Origin: Kangiella profundi
Lineage (GTDB): Bacteria > Pseudomonadota > Gammaproteobacteria > Enterobacterales > Kangiellaceae
Direction: 5' to 3'
DNA: 64,000 nt
Assembly (NCBI RefSeq): GCF_002838765.1
Contig: NZ_CP025120.1
Span: 2,480,001-2,544,000 of the forward strand
This document shows positions 38,801 to 47,357 of this stretch, piece by piece (position 1 is the stretch's first letter; each line of letters starts with the position of its first letter). A program made the translations under genes and the position numbers. Below the pieces are notes generated by a model that made no database searches, was not told the origin of the DNA, and saw only the letters and a program-made list of their open reading frames with translations.

Positions 38801-39445
38801 TCGAGTTTTTTTCAACAGATTCAAGAAACCGTGCCAAGCTCTGGAGTCAACTTCCTGATAACTGTCCTGTGTCGTATAACGTCCAGCTGTATCTAGCAAT
38901 ATCGCATCATCGGTGAACCACCAGTCACAGTTGCGGGTACCGCCAACCCCCTTTATCGGACTCGCACCAAACTCGTCTGCCAGTGGTAGGTTTAATCCAG
39001 AATTGATGATACTGGTTGTTTTACCAGCTCCAGGGGGGCCAATTAATAAGTACCAAGGTAATTGGTAAAGGTTCTTGCTTTTAACATCACTTTTTCTCAG
39101 ATACTGCAATGCATCTGACATTCTTTTCTCTAATACCGCAATTTCATCATCGGAAGACTGCTCTATATCCAGCTGGTCCTGATCCTCTTTTGAAATATGC
39201 TGCATTAGTTTTTTGTTTTTTCGGTTTGCCTGCTGCAACTTCCACATTTTGACTGCCAGCCAGACGCAGGCAATTATTAGCAACAGACTGAGTCTTGCTG
39301 CAACGCTACTCAATATCTCATAGCCACCAATGCTAATTAATGGACCACCAAACCAGACCACGGCAATCACCGCTACGATAACAAGACTTATTAATGTTAT
39401 TTTATGAGTGATTACCTTACCGATTTTTTTTATTATTCCAGCCAT
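35894..39445 (-). CDS. tssM: T6SS inner-membrane protein TssM (IcmF/VasK)
   Basis: 1183 residues, typical length. Two N-terminal transmembrane segments lie at about residues 15-60, a cytoplasmic GTPase-like domain has an intact Walker A GPPGAGKTTSIINSG near 135 and DTAGRY, and a third membrane segment at about 448-466 precedes a large periplasmic region of 700 residues ending in the conserved TssM C-terminal beta domain (FWSLFRLLDKAKL). With TssL and TssJ it forms the trans-envelope complex. The intact P-loop is worth noting because it is lost in many TssM proteins. Lies two bases after tssL. Confidence 0.95.
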   Translation of the reverse strand: MAGIIKKIGKVITHKITLISLVIVAVIAVVWFGGPLISIGGYEILSSVAARLSLLLIIACVWLAVKMWKLQQANRKNKKLMQHISKEDQDQLDIEQSSDDEIAVLEKRMSDALQYLRKSDVKSKNLYQLPWYLLIGPPGAGKTTSIINSGLNLPLADEFGASPIKGVGGTRNCDWWFTDDAILLDTAGRYTTQDSYQEVDSRAWHGFLNLLKKTRPMRPVNGAIVTISIAELLQQSHSELNELAGTIRKRIQELKMQLGINIPVYLVLSKGDLLAGFNELFEDISREEREEVFGLTFEVGEDFSHHKAVDKFNRYFVELIQNIERKLLKKLQHEKSEQRRALIYSFPRQLRLAQKNIDDFIKIAFSQNRYEEPILLRGVYLTSATQEGTPINRIGRDISNTFGFKQERVRSDSGDGKGYFIKRLLTDVIFKEDKLVGVNIAYQKRQRLIHRIGYGLAGFCLITFSYLWSHSYANNKQLITSTSSLVTEYNQASGGGITDKSNLLELNGGLNVLKKFSNQIIDNKNTLSEGFGLYQGDKFSGVTQQVYNKGLANYFGPYLKGSLEKEMLQAKQHNDYLYELLRIYLMFYLPQHKEDKDIASLFEHLWRRDYPGEINEELRSDLKGHLSYFLTEHMSLPEQDRKLVSFAQEKLSQVSLVERVYNSILDNYLNAMPEFKPSDYLSQQVENYFYRKSGKSLREGVPGLYTQAGYHAIFKRESKKISEILSKDSWVLPTDDAGTLDKLSLLDIQEQVREKYFQDYIFYWKELINDLAVREFSTPEEGALMLQELTGVKAPIERLYSAIRNNVMLARPKDEGINMDAAKDIAETAAPSRVTNNANRFDRLIPDSADIDTVPEQVVNDAFYDIIQYVGEPDGNSPLKQSIGALKNMQVFLESISNANNAEEKTYQVTSSPQAASIISELEKEASVTPQPMSEWLGKVENSGKTLTNTGTYSYLNNLWKTEVLSECRRAIEGRYPVNKRSRKDITLDDFRSFFSYGGTIDRFFNQHLSVFVDTSRGRWRLHKDIGISNYTLRQLEKAKAIRESFFVRNGTDIAVNFTLKPSSLSVNAGQVLVDIEGQVLSYRHGPLRAYPTRWPGPKPQIATSISFTPTDGGQTETVRTSGFWSLFRLLDKAKLKKTLAYDKFLVEFKHDEFDASFELQAHSVNNPFFGSDLEGFNCPTDL

Positions 39446-39446
39446 A

Positions 39447-40766
39447 TTAACGCTCGCTTACTTCCACTGTTGCCTGTTCATCCAATGTATTTTTTACCCA
39501 TAACAAAATTTCGACCCGTCGATTTAATGCTCTATTCTGCTCACTATCATTAGGGACTCTTGGTTCAGCTGCACCTCGACCTTCTGCGGTTACTCGGCCA
39601 GCTAAATTCTGGTTTCGACTTAAAATTCTAACCACCGAATTTGCCCTTGCCAGCGATAGCTCCCAGTTAGAATGATATTTGGCGGTAAATATTTTTTGAT
39701 CATCGCTGTGTCCGACGACTTGAATATGGCCAGGAGTGCCGGTGGCAATCTGCCCAATTTTTTCTATGATGGCGATACTGTTTTCATTCAGCTGAGCGCT
39801 CGCTGAGGAATACATCTGATTGCTCGTCAAAATGATTGCCACATGATCCAAACCTTCTACGACCTGTAATAGTCCGCGCTCTATTTCCGTGCTTAATAAC
39901 TGCCTTAATCGCTCTGCATAATTGATAACAACTTTGCTGGCCTCCTGATTGACGGGGGCGTCAGGAACCAGTCCAGCAATACTGTTATATACAGGTTCAG
40001 CCTGCCGACTCAGCTGGTAGCTGTAATTTATATAGACCCCCAGTAAGATTGCCACACTCAAAACAGCAACTGCCCACAATGGAATTCTTCGCTGATTCTC
40101 TATCAGATCCGTAATATTTGAGCGCCAATGAGGGGATAGCTCCTTGCTATATTCCGGCTGTATTTTTTTCAGGACAGCAAATAACCTTTCTTTTTCCACT
40201 TCCAACCTTTCAAATCCATTCTCCTGTACCCGATACTTGCCCTTAAACCCCAGTTGTAAACACAAGAATAGCAGTTCTAGTAGATATTGATTGTTTAGCG
40301 GATTCTTGACTCTTTCATCGATAATCTTAAAAAATTGTTCTCCACCCCAGGTTTGTTTATAGAACACACTGAGCAAACTTTTCGTACTCCAGATACTGTT
40401 TGCCCCCCAAGGTGCATTCAAGACAATTTCATCTAGCAAGGAACAGATTGCATAACGTGCTTCAGCAATGGTGTCTGCATCAGTTTCATCTTGGCGTAGC
40501 TGCTGCTCAAACTCTTTTATGTGTGTCATACACTGTTTATGCAGCATATTGATGTTACTGATCTGGGTTGCCTGCTTTAACTCTATGGCAAGACTGAGTA
40601 AGGTTGTTGCAGCATCGATTATTGGATTTACCCCAATCTTGAAAGCAGCTAACGGAATTTTGTGTCCTCGGTTTAAATCCGGCTCCAATGTCTGCTCATT
40701 ACTGTCGACTGGTCGCTGTATCCCTCCCGGTCTTGGCACCAGAATTGTTCTATCCATATTTTTCAT
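39447..40766 (-). CDS. tssL: T6SS TssL (DotU) with OmpA-like peptidoglycan-binding domain
   Basis: 439 residues. An N-terminal DotU domain (about 55-215; YAICSLLDEIVLNAPWG, FFKIIDERVKNP, ELLFLCLQLGFKGKY) is cytoplasmic, one transmembrane helix lies near 224-241, and a C-terminal OmpA-like domain (about 300-430) has HIQVVGHSDDQ, LSLARANSVVRIL and RVTAEGRGAAEPRVPNDSEQNRALNRRVEI. This is the extended form of TssL that anchors itself to peptidoglycan without a separate TagL/TagP. The ATG at 40766 has a weak ribosome site; one three codons later is an alternative. Confidence 0.94.
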   Translation of the reverse strand: MKNMDRTILVPRPGGIQRPVDSNEQTLEPDLNRGHKIPLAAFKIGVNPIIDAATTLLSLAIELKQATQISNINMLHKQCMTHIKEFEQQLRQDETDADTIAEARYAICSLLDEIVLNAPWGANSIWSTKSLLSVFYKQTWGGEQFFKIIDERVKNPLNNQYLLELLFLCLQLGFKGKYRVQENGFERLEVEKERLFAVLKKIQPEYSKELSPHWRSNITDLIENQRRIPLWAVAVLSVAILLGVYINYSYQLSRQAEPVYNSIAGLVPDAPVNQEASKVVINYAERLRQLLSTEIERGLLQVVEGLDHVAIILTSNQMYSSASAQLNENSIAIIEKIGQIATGTPGHIQVVGHSDDQKIFTAKYHSNWELSLARANSVVRILSRNQNLAGRVTAEGRGAAEPRVPNDSEQNRALNRRVEILLWVKNTLDEQATVEVSER

Positions 40767-40798
40767 ATTATCTTCTGCTAATCCCTTGGTTTCTCTAG

Positions 40799-42139
40799 TT
40801 ATGCTTCATTTTTAATTGCCCACAGCTCCACATCCAATCCCGGAAAATCTCCCGAAACGTGAAAAGCAATACTTCTAGAATTGGTATTTTCTGCCCACAG
40901 TGGCGAGCGCTGATCAATAGTAAAATAGCTGTATTCTTTTTTTACCGGCACTTCGCGTGGTGCCACTGACAATTCATATAAATTGATACCAGGCAATTGT
41001 GCGTTTACCAGCTGTCTGATATTGCCCAGGCTGCCTATTTTTATTTGTCTTGGTAACTGTTCTTTTAATTCACGCGTCGTCATTTCAGCTCTTGCCGCTA
41101 ACACAAAACTGGCTTGCTTAAAGAGTTCAACCTGATCAATATGCGCAACTTTAATGCCATAACCTTTTTCCTCAAGGCTAATTTCATGGGCGCTTTCATC
41201 CAGCACATGACTTAAATATTGTTTAATCGTTGTCTCTACCTGACTAAAGCATTGATCGATATTTTTGTGTGCATAAGGCAATTGCCTGGCTGGCTTTCGA
41301 CCCTGACCATAAAAAGTTGCCAACTCTGCTTCCAGATTGACTAGTTCTATATAAACTTCATGTGGCATCACCTGCTCCTGCTCCAATAATTGATGCAGCC
41401 GCGCCAAACTTTTATTTAGTAGTTGCAGTATCAAGTAGTTATGGATGCTACTGGTCGTGCTGTTATCAACACCCATAACCTTTGCCGCCAACTTTTCTCT
41501 TCGATGCTCTAGCAAACTGATCAGGCTTATCTGTCTACTGTGCAATACCTCACTCGCCTGAATATTTAAAACAACGGGAACAAAGTTTTCATCTAGTTCA
41601 ATGCTGCCATCCTGTTTTCGCTCCTTGATTCGCGCAATGGGCAAACACTCATAGCCTTGTTGACTTTTCCCCTCAACAATTAAGCAAAAATTTTCTTCTG
41701 CAATTTCTAAAGTAGTATCACTATCCTCACCTTCGTTAATGCTGCTTACCTGTTTAAGTTCCTTGCGATACCGTTTGCTTGATTCGGTAGAAAATTCCTG
41801 CGCGATCTGCTTCGAGTGATCAGTGCTCTCTGCAATTGCCAACATGATCCGCTTGTCATTAACTTCGTCCACTTCCGAAAGGTCTAGCATGGCGGGAGTT
41901 TTGTGCGTTTCTGGCATACTAAAATAGGTGCCATCCTGCAAAATACCGCTGGCTGCTTTTACCCCAATCTTTCCTTGCAACAGACACTCTTGATTTAACT
42001 TTAGCTGGCTAAAGCCAAAACCATGTGTCATCAGCGCCTGAGTCAGCCGTTTAACCTGATAATCGTTATATCTATCCTGTTGCTGAAAATGTTCTGGCGT
42101 CAGGAATAAACCTTGCGACCAGACAACTTTGTTGCTCAT
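40799..42139 (-). CDS. tssK: T6SS baseplate protein TssK
   Basis: 446 residues. The start (SNKVVWSQGLFLTPEHFQQQDRY) is the hallmark of TssK, and VLSHRREKLAAK-like and YGIKVAHIDQVELFKQASFVLAARAEM segments follow. TssK links the baseplate to the TssL/TssM membrane complex. Its direct baseplate partners TssE, TssF and TssG are not encoded in this window. It lies ten bases after tssJ. Confidence 0.95.
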   Translation of the reverse strand: MSNKVVWSQGLFLTPEHFQQQDRYNDYQVKRLTQALMTHGFGFSQLKLNQECLLQGKIGVKAASGILQDGTYFSMPETHKTPAMLDLSEVDEVNDKRIMLAIAESTDHSKQIAQEFSTESSKRYRKELKQVSSINEGEDSDTTLEIAEENFCLIVEGKSQQGYECLPIARIKERKQDGSIELDENFVPVVLNIQASEVLHSRQISLISLLEHRREKLAAKVMGVDNSTTSSIHNYLILQLLNKSLARLHQLLEQEQVMPHEVYIELVNLEAELATFYGQGRKPARQLPYAHKNIDQCFSQVETTIKQYLSHVLDESAHEISLEEKGYGIKVAHIDQVELFKQASFVLAARAEMTTRELKEQLPRQIKIGSLGNIRQLVNAQLPGINLYELSVAPREVPVKKEYSYFTIDQRSPLWAENTNSRSIAFHVSGDFPGLDVELWAIKNEA

Positions 42140-42148
42140 TCAACATCC

Positions 42149-42610
42149 CTATTGTTTGACGATTGATTTACCTTCAATAACCAGTGCTAATTCATCTGAC
42201 TGCTCAATCTCATGCACTACCTTCCACTGACTGTTATCAATATCTTTAAACGCTGCCACTAGCATCAAGTATTTAGTAGACACGTCAGTAACCAGCAATT
42301 GTTCCAGCTTTTGTCCCGGATTGACCTGAAATTCTTTCATGCTCGATACGGCTGTCTTGAAATCGGGCTCCGTTTGGTCATAAATACTGAAAAAATCCAT
42401 ACCTTCTACAGCCACTTCTTTTTTTAGCTCATACAGACGAATAACTATCGGTGAAGAACGTCCAAGTTCATCCTGATTGACCTCTTCAGCAACACTGATG
42501 CTTAACTCTACTTCCTCGCCTTTATTGCCTTTCAGTAAAGCGCAACTGCTAACAGTAGCGAGTAATAAAGCTGCCACCAACACTCTCTTAATCATCATTA
42601 ACTGTTTCAT
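42149..42610 (-). CDS. tssJ: T6SS outer-membrane lipoprotein TssJ
   Basis: 153 residues with a lipoprotein signal (lipobox TVSSC, Cys near residue 23). The mature beta sandwich has the family pattern SPIVIRLYELKKE, FFSIYD and a final VIEGKSIVK. TssJ anchors the periplasmic part of TssM to the outer membrane. GGGGA lies six bases before the ATG. It lies between fha and tssK with only nine-base gaps. Confidence 0.9.
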   Translation of the reverse strand: MKQLMMIKRVLVAALLLATVSSCALLKGNKGEEVELSISVAEEVNQDELGRSSPIVIRLYELKKEVAVEGMDFFSIYDQTEPDFKTAVSSMKEFQVNPGQKLEQLLVTDVSTKYLMLVAAFKDIDNSQWKVVHEIEQSDELALVIEGKSIVKQ

Positions 42611-42618
42611 TTTTTCCC

Positions 42619-44022
42619 CTATCGCACACCCAATGCGGTTAATTGAGCTTCATAAGCCTCGGCAAATTCTTCAGAAAAGCGTTTATCAGAACCCTGACCC
42701 AGCTCCTCATTTACTTTCCTGTACTGCTCTTTGTACTTGTCCCAGCTCTTTGCTTTTTTAGCTACCGGAATCCACTTTTCGATACTATTGCCCTGCTGTT
42801 CATCAGCTACAAAGTGATCTGGGTTAAGCTGAGATAACACGGCATTCACCGCACCTTCTGTTCCTGCCATCAACGCCAGCTCATGACTGCTCATATCTTT
42901 AAAGCACTCCTGAATTGCTTGATCCCAACTTAAAAATCCCGGAATCTTTCGTGCAAACAAGTTTCTGATCGCCTCATCCACATTGATTGAAAATTTCAAA
43001 GGGTTGTTTTCCTGAGTACGAATGGTTGTTTGCATTACTCTGAATTCACTTTTCATACTGGCTCTTGCACGCAAAATATCGAGCATACCTTGTAGCGACA
43101 GTCGCAATGCAGCACCTAACCGATGATAAAATTCTGGTTGATTGCCAAGCTGGATTTCTTCGGCGCTTAAGCCAAGTCCTTTAAGCAATTCATTCATACA
43201 AACATCTGCACCAGCGGCACCATTAGTCGGTTGGCTATTCGCTAATCCTTCCTGTAATTGAGGTCGCGCCTGGATTTGAGGCTGAGGTTCAGCCTGTATC
43301 TGCGATGGTACAGCCTGTGTGTTATCAGCATTGGCTGCCACCTGTGTGATTGTCTGCTGACTCACCTGCGCTTGCTGCACTATTGGCTGTGGCTGGCTTT
43401 GTTCCTCATGCATCTTGCTTTGAGAAGTCTCCACACTGGCATCCCAGTCGTCTGGAATCTGCTGAGCAGTGGCTGGGGCTGCAGCTACTCTGGCTTGAGA
43501 AGTAACGGCTTCCGGTTGAGCTTGACTCAGGTTTGGGGCGCTATAACTTTCATTAAGCGGGTTTGCCATCTGCTGATGCTCCAAACCTGCTTGCTCAGTG
43601 TGTACTGGTTCCGGCTCAAGGGGACTTGAACTGTTAACAGCTGCAGCCACTGGCTGCTGATCGAGGGCAAGTGTTGAGTCGTGGCTGGTTACTTGGTGAT
43701 CCTCTAAAGCGACTTCGATTTCATATTCACCAATCTGCAAGTAATCTCCATCTTGCAACATTCGGGTCTGCCCCTTGCCAAGTGGCTCAACCCCTCGGTT
43801 GATAAACAGCCCATTAGTGGAATAGTCAGTGATCGAATAGCTGCCCGCTTCAAAACTGATTACGGCATGAGTACTCGATACGATCTTCTCCGGATCGGGC
43901 AATAGCCAGTCAGCATCTGCCGAGCGGCCAATGACACCACCAATACGGTCGAAGGTTTTTGTCGCAACCTGATCAGGTGCTAATCGGTGAAAACTGGTAA
44001 TACGTAGTGTTAATTGCTTCAT
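42619..44022 (-). CDS. fha: FHA-domain T6SS scaffold protein (Fha/TagH)
   Basis: 467 residues. The FHA domain occupies about residues 25-100 (GVIGRSADADWLLPDPEKIVSSTHAVISF, then STNGLFINRG), giving phosphothreonine recognition. A low-complexity Gln/Ala/Pro/Ser linker runs from about 120 to 270, and the C-terminal TagH-type domain (ELLKGLGLSAEEI, LRLSLQGMLDILRARASMKSEFR, NPLKFSINVDEAIRNLF) closes the chain. Fha is the classic PpkA substrate and promotes assembly once phosphorylated. First gene of the operon; AGAGG sits directly before the ATG. Confidence 0.93.
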   Translation of the reverse strand: MKQLTLRITSFHRLAPDQVATKTFDRIGGVIGRSADADWLLPDPEKIVSSTHAVISFEAGSYSITDYSTNGLFINRGVEPLGKGQTRMLQDGDYLQIGEYEIEVALEDHQVTSHDSTLALDQQPVAAAVNSSSPLEPEPVHTEQAGLEHQQMANPLNESYSAPNLSQAQPEAVTSQARVAAAPATAQQIPDDWDASVETSQSKMHEEQSQPQPIVQQAQVSQQTITQVAANADNTQAVPSQIQAEPQPQIQARPQLQEGLANSQPTNGAAGADVCMNELLKGLGLSAEEIQLGNQPEFYHRLGAALRLSLQGMLDILRARASMKSEFRVMQTTIRTQENNPLKFSINVDEAIRNLFARKIPGFLSWDQAIQECFKDMSSHELALMAGTEGAVNAVLSQLNPDHFVADEQQGNSIEKWIPVAKKAKSWDKYKEQYRKVNEELGQGSDKRFSEEFAEAYEAQLTALGVR

Positions 44023-44080
44023 CCTCTATGACCTTTGTTCTTATCCCTTGTGACTTCCTGGTGCACCCTGAGTGCGCATA

Positions 44081-44086
44081 CTTATA
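44081..44086 (-). promoter_or_regulatory. Candidate extended -10 of the T6SS operon
   Basis: On the minus strand TGCTATAAG provides an extended -10 element 59 bases before the fha start codon; no good -35 is seen at 17 bases, which is common for extended -10 promoters. Confidence 0.35.
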
Positions 44087-44134
44087 GCAGCGCACGGTAT
44101 CAATGCCTTAACTTAAGCCAAATTAATATCCCAT

Positions 44135-44162
44135 ATATAACAATAAGTTATATCAACTTATT
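44135..44162. promoter_or_regulatory. Overlapping operator-like palindromes in the T6SS divergent promoter
   Basis: Two dyads overlap: ATATAAC-AATAA-GTTATAT (44135-44153) and AATAAGTT-ATATC-AACTTATT (44142-44162). They lie mid-way in the 340-base spacer between fha and ppkA, in an AT-rich stretch, where a dimeric regulator could control both directions. The rest of the spacer holds only promoter-like sequences and no gene. Confidence 0.5.
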
Positions 44163-44296
44163 CTGCCCACAAGAGAGTGTTTTACTAACCTTACAGGGCA
44201 GGAATAAAAAATCAGGCGCCGATGATAGTGGATTTTGTCGATAAATTAAACTACTTTTGGAATATTTGATAAATACTTCTCAGATATATTAAAGAA

Positions 44297-44325
44297 TTGA
44301 AAAATTCTCTCGAATCATGTAGATT
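44297..44325 (+). promoter_or_regulatory. Candidate sigma-70 promoter of ppkA
   Basis: TTGAAA (44297-44302) and TAGATT (44320-44325) have a 17-base spacer and end 37 bases before the ppkA ATG. Confidence 0.4.
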
Positions 44326-44362
44326 GGCGCGCTCGAAATTGATTGGATCAGAGTTATAACGT

Positions 44363-46453
44363 ATGGAACACTCGCAGGACGACCAGCACAAAAATCAGAA
44401 CCAGGCTGACAGCCATTCACCAGACACCAGCCCAACTGAAGGGCCAACCAGCGAGCCGCTAGCTGAGGATAATGATAAAACGGTAGTACAGGACTTTAGT
44501 GCCAATACGACCAACAATTCCGTTGTCGACCAACCCAAACTGGGCGATTTGCTCAGTGATCGGTACCGACTGATTGAGCTTATCGGTACCGGCGGCATGA
44601 GCTATGTCTATAAAGCCATTGATGCCTTTGCCGAAAAAGCTGGTGATAGTGAACCTTATGTTGCGGTAAAAATCTTAAGTTCCGAATTTTCTGCCCATCC
44701 GGATGCAGTCACTATTATGCAACGAGAGGCCAAGAAAACACGCCTGCTGGCTCACCCGAATATTGTTCAGATTCATGATTTTGTGCTGGAAGACTCCCTC
44801 TGTTACATCGTCATGGAGTATCTGCAGGGCGAAACGCTCGATCAAATCATTAAACGCAGTAAACCCAATGGGCTTCCTAAGAATGGCGTTCTTAATATTC
44901 TCAAGCAAATCACTTCGGCGCTAGAGTTTGCTCATCAGCAGGGCATCTTGCATAGCGATCTGAAACCCAGCAATATTTTCATCACCCAGCAGCAACGGGT
45001 CAAAATCTTCGACTTTGGGGTCTCTCGCGGCCTCAAACAGAAAGTCGATGAGTACGCCGTTCAACTGCATTCCGATGAGCCAGAATATGAAGTTGGCGGC
45101 TACACTCCGGCCTATGCCAGCCTCAACATGCTTAACCAGCAAACCCATGATGTTAAAGATGATATTTACGGTCTGGCCTGTATCACCTACGAAATGTTCA
45201 CCAGCAAGCACCCATATGCTCGCAAGCCAGCGAACAAAGCCTTTGCTGAAAAAATCAAACCTAACAAAGTACCAAAGCTGGCTTTGCTTAACTGGAAGGG
45301 GCTGGAAAAAGGCTTACAACTGGAGCACCATCAACGCACCGAGTCTGTGCAGCAGTTCTATAATGACTTGACGCGTACACTGTTCAAGCCGGTAGCGCTT
45401 GCCGCGTCAGCCTTCCTCGTTTCTGTGGTGGCGATCACTCTGTGGCAAAACTCCAGTCAGACCATTTCTGAGACACAGGCACAGCTTGCTCATTATCAAC
45501 AACAGGATGCCCAATACCAACAGTTGCTGGCATTGGCTGAAACCGATATTGATGCAACACTTGAGAGCATTAACCAATTGCCAGATGTTCACAGGACTTC
45601 ACTACTTAACATTTTAAATGATGATATCGTTCAGCACTTTTCAGCCAAGTCAGAGCAATATCTTCGTCCCACCGATACTGGTTATGCTGATTATCCAAAC
45701 GCTTTGCAATCCATTAGCGAAGCCGAGAAGTTCCTTAAAGATTCCCAGCAACTAACCAGTTTCAAGCAGCAAGTATTGGATGCACAAAACCAGTTGGTTT
45801 CAACACTAGAACAGAAGTTTAACCAGCTACTGGAGCAGCAGGACTACAAAAAGCGAGACACCGGCGATGACGTCTATTCATTGCAACAGACCCTGCTCGC
45901 TATCGCTCCTGAACACACTCCTAATATATCGGAACAGTCACAATCACTCTTTTTGACAGGCATTCAGCAGGCATTAGCCGAACACAATGTGGCTGAGCTT
46001 AACCGCTACCAGCAAGTAGGTGATGTGATTTTTGTGGATAACCAGGAGTATCAACAACTAAAACAGCAAAGCGAAGCATTTCTATTAGCAGCCAAGCAGA
46101 TTGATCAGTACAACAAGCAGGTTGCTGAGCAGCCGGGTAAGCCATTTCCAACCAAAGCGGCCACTATTTTCTATCAACAACCGATTAATAAACTTATAGC
46201 TAAAATCGAGGCAGCTTCCAATACCCGTGAACTGGAACAAGTTGACGAAGAAGTCTTTGCCTTGGTAACAACTTTACCAAGCGATTTTGCCTTATCGAAG
46301 GAGCTACAGAACACACTGGCCAATGCCTATTTCAAGCGCGCTGATGAACTTAATGCCAGTCGCAGTTATCGTGCTGCAGCCAAGGCACTAAGTCGAGGCA
46401 GACAAATTTTGAATGACATGAATAAACCTGAGGAAGTGGCTGAGCAAAGTTAA
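44363..46453 (+). CDS. ppkA: T6SS Ser/Thr protein kinase PpkA
   Basis: 696 residues. After a polar, disordered N-terminus the kinase domain (about 62-330) has the glycine loop GTGGMSYVYKA, the ATP-binding Lys in VAVKIL, the catalytic loop HSDLKPSNIF (residues 197-199 are HSD instead of HRD) and DFGVSRG. One transmembrane helix lies at about 342-361, followed by about 335 periplasmic residues, Gln-rich and helical with no known sensor fold. PpkA phosphorylates Fha and turns on assembly; PppA opposes it. It is divergent from the operon it regulates. Confidence 0.92.
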   Translation: MEHSQDDQHKNQNQADSHSPDTSPTEGPTSEPLAEDNDKTVVQDFSANTTNNSVVDQPKLGDLLSDRYRLIELIGTGGMSYVYKAIDAFAEKAGDSEPYVAVKILSSEFSAHPDAVTIMQREAKKTRLLAHPNIVQIHDFVLEDSLCYIVMEYLQGETLDQIIKRSKPNGLPKNGVLNILKQITSALEFAHQQGILHSDLKPSNIFITQQQRVKIFDFGVSRGLKQKVDEYAVQLHSDEPEYEVGGYTPAYASLNMLNQQTHDVKDDIYGLACITYEMFTSKHPYARKPANKAFAEKIKPNKVPKLALLNWKGLEKGLQLEHHQRTESVQQFYNDLTRTLFKPVALAASAFLVSVVAITLWQNSSQTISETQAQLAHYQQQDAQYQQLLALAETDIDATLESINQLPDVHRTSLLNILNDDIVQHFSAKSEQYLRPTDTGYADYPNALQSISEAEKFLKDSQQLTSFKQQVLDAQNQLVSTLEQKFNQLLEQQDYKKRDTGDDVYSLQQTLLAIAPEHTPNISEQSQSLFLTGIQQALAEHNVAELNRYQQVGDVIFVDNQEYQQLKQQSEAFLLAAKQIDQYNKQVAEQPGKPFPTKAATIFYQQPINKLIAKIEAASNTRELEQVDEEVFALVTTLPSDFALSKELQNTLANAYFKRADELNASRSYRAAAKALSRGRQILNDMNKPEEVAEQS

Positions 46454-46458
46454 TTTAA

Positions 46459-47328
46459 TCAGCCAATATGGTAGGTTTGTTTCTTCGACATTGAGAAGGC
46501 TTTTTTTTCATCGTAATAAGCAGCTTCGTTGATGAAGCTTATGGTGCAGTCTTCGCCCTCAAAAAACTCATCTTCTCCGTTAAAGAGATGGAAGATGGGC
46601 TCTCCTGATTTTAGTAGCTGGAAGTCTCGATCCTGTATATTCTTATGTACCATGCCACAGATGTTTCCTAGAGGGTCGGTGGGCAGATACATGACTCCAA
46701 AGTATTCGTATATATCTATCGATTCTGAAGGTTGCGGTAACCTATGCTGGTTATAGTGTTCTATAAACTCTGCAATTAACTGTACCGCCTGTTCGGTTTT
46801 TTCAAAAACCTCATGCTTTAATTGGCCTTGCGGCACAGGGCCGACTTCAACTAATACATGCCTATCAGCAACAGTCATCAAAAAATGATGATCTTGCTGT
46901 TTTTCAAGCGTCACCGTTACATCGTTCATTCGTTGCTGAACATAATCTACTAACATCAGATGGAAGGTATCGGTTTGGGTTAATACCAGGTTGACGCCCA
47001 TGGGGGCAGTTGATGTGTGCAGGTCAATGATCATGTCGACGCGGGCATCGCCTTTTGGACCGAGCTGGTCATTGATTTCTTTAGCACGGGCATTTTCATA
47101 ACCTGATAATAAGGGGTCTTTCAGGTCAGATTGTTTGAAGCTACGATTGAGATCGCGATCAAGATAACGGCGGTTATGTTTAAAGGCTTCAGGATTGGCT
47201 AGCAGGTATTCAAGTTCGAATGTCTTTGGTTTTAATAGGTGGGGATATTCGTGGTACTTTTCTAACAGGTAAACGCCTGTGTATTCATTGCCATGAGTTC
47301 CACCGACAATCACCACCTTATTGACCAT
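46459..47328 (-). CDS. Aspartoacylase-like zinc deacylase (AspA/AstE family)
   Basis: 289 residues from the ATG at 47328; an in-frame GTG at 47352 would add eight residues and cannot be excluded. Zinc ligands are seen in GGTHGNEYTG (His and Glu) and in IIDLHTSTAPMG (His); NPEAFKHNRRYLDRDLNRSF binds the substrate carboxylates and VEVGPVPQG holds the catalytic Glu. The C-terminal beta domain with PLGNICGMVHKN resembles aspartoacylase, which cleaves N-acetyl-aspartate-like amides. The other family option is succinylglutamate desuccinylase, but no ast genes are near. Convergent with ppkA, six bases apart. Confidence 0.85.
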   Translation of the reverse strand: MVNKVVIVGGTHGNEYTGVYLLEKYHEYPHLLKPKTFELEYLLANPEAFKHNRRYLDRDLNRSFKQSDLKDPLLSGYENARAKEINDQLGPKGDARVDMIIDLHTSTAPMGVNLVLTQTDTFHLMLVDYVQQRMNDVTVTLEKQQDHHFLMTVADRHVLVEVGPVPQGQLKHEVFEKTEQAVQLIAEFIEHYNQHRLPQPSESIDIYEYFGVMYLPTDPLGNICGMVHKNIQDRDFQLLKSGEPIFHLFNGEDEFFEGEDCTISFINEAAYYDEKKAFSMSKKQTYHIG

Positions 47329-47357
47329 TTCTCTTGCTTCTTCCCTAGACACAACCG

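Noticed and set aside
43190..43690. Short repeat array in the Gln/Ala-rich part of fha
   Set aside because: It is low-complexity coding sequence of the linker, with no regular unit or spacers, so not a CRISPR or tandem repeat array.
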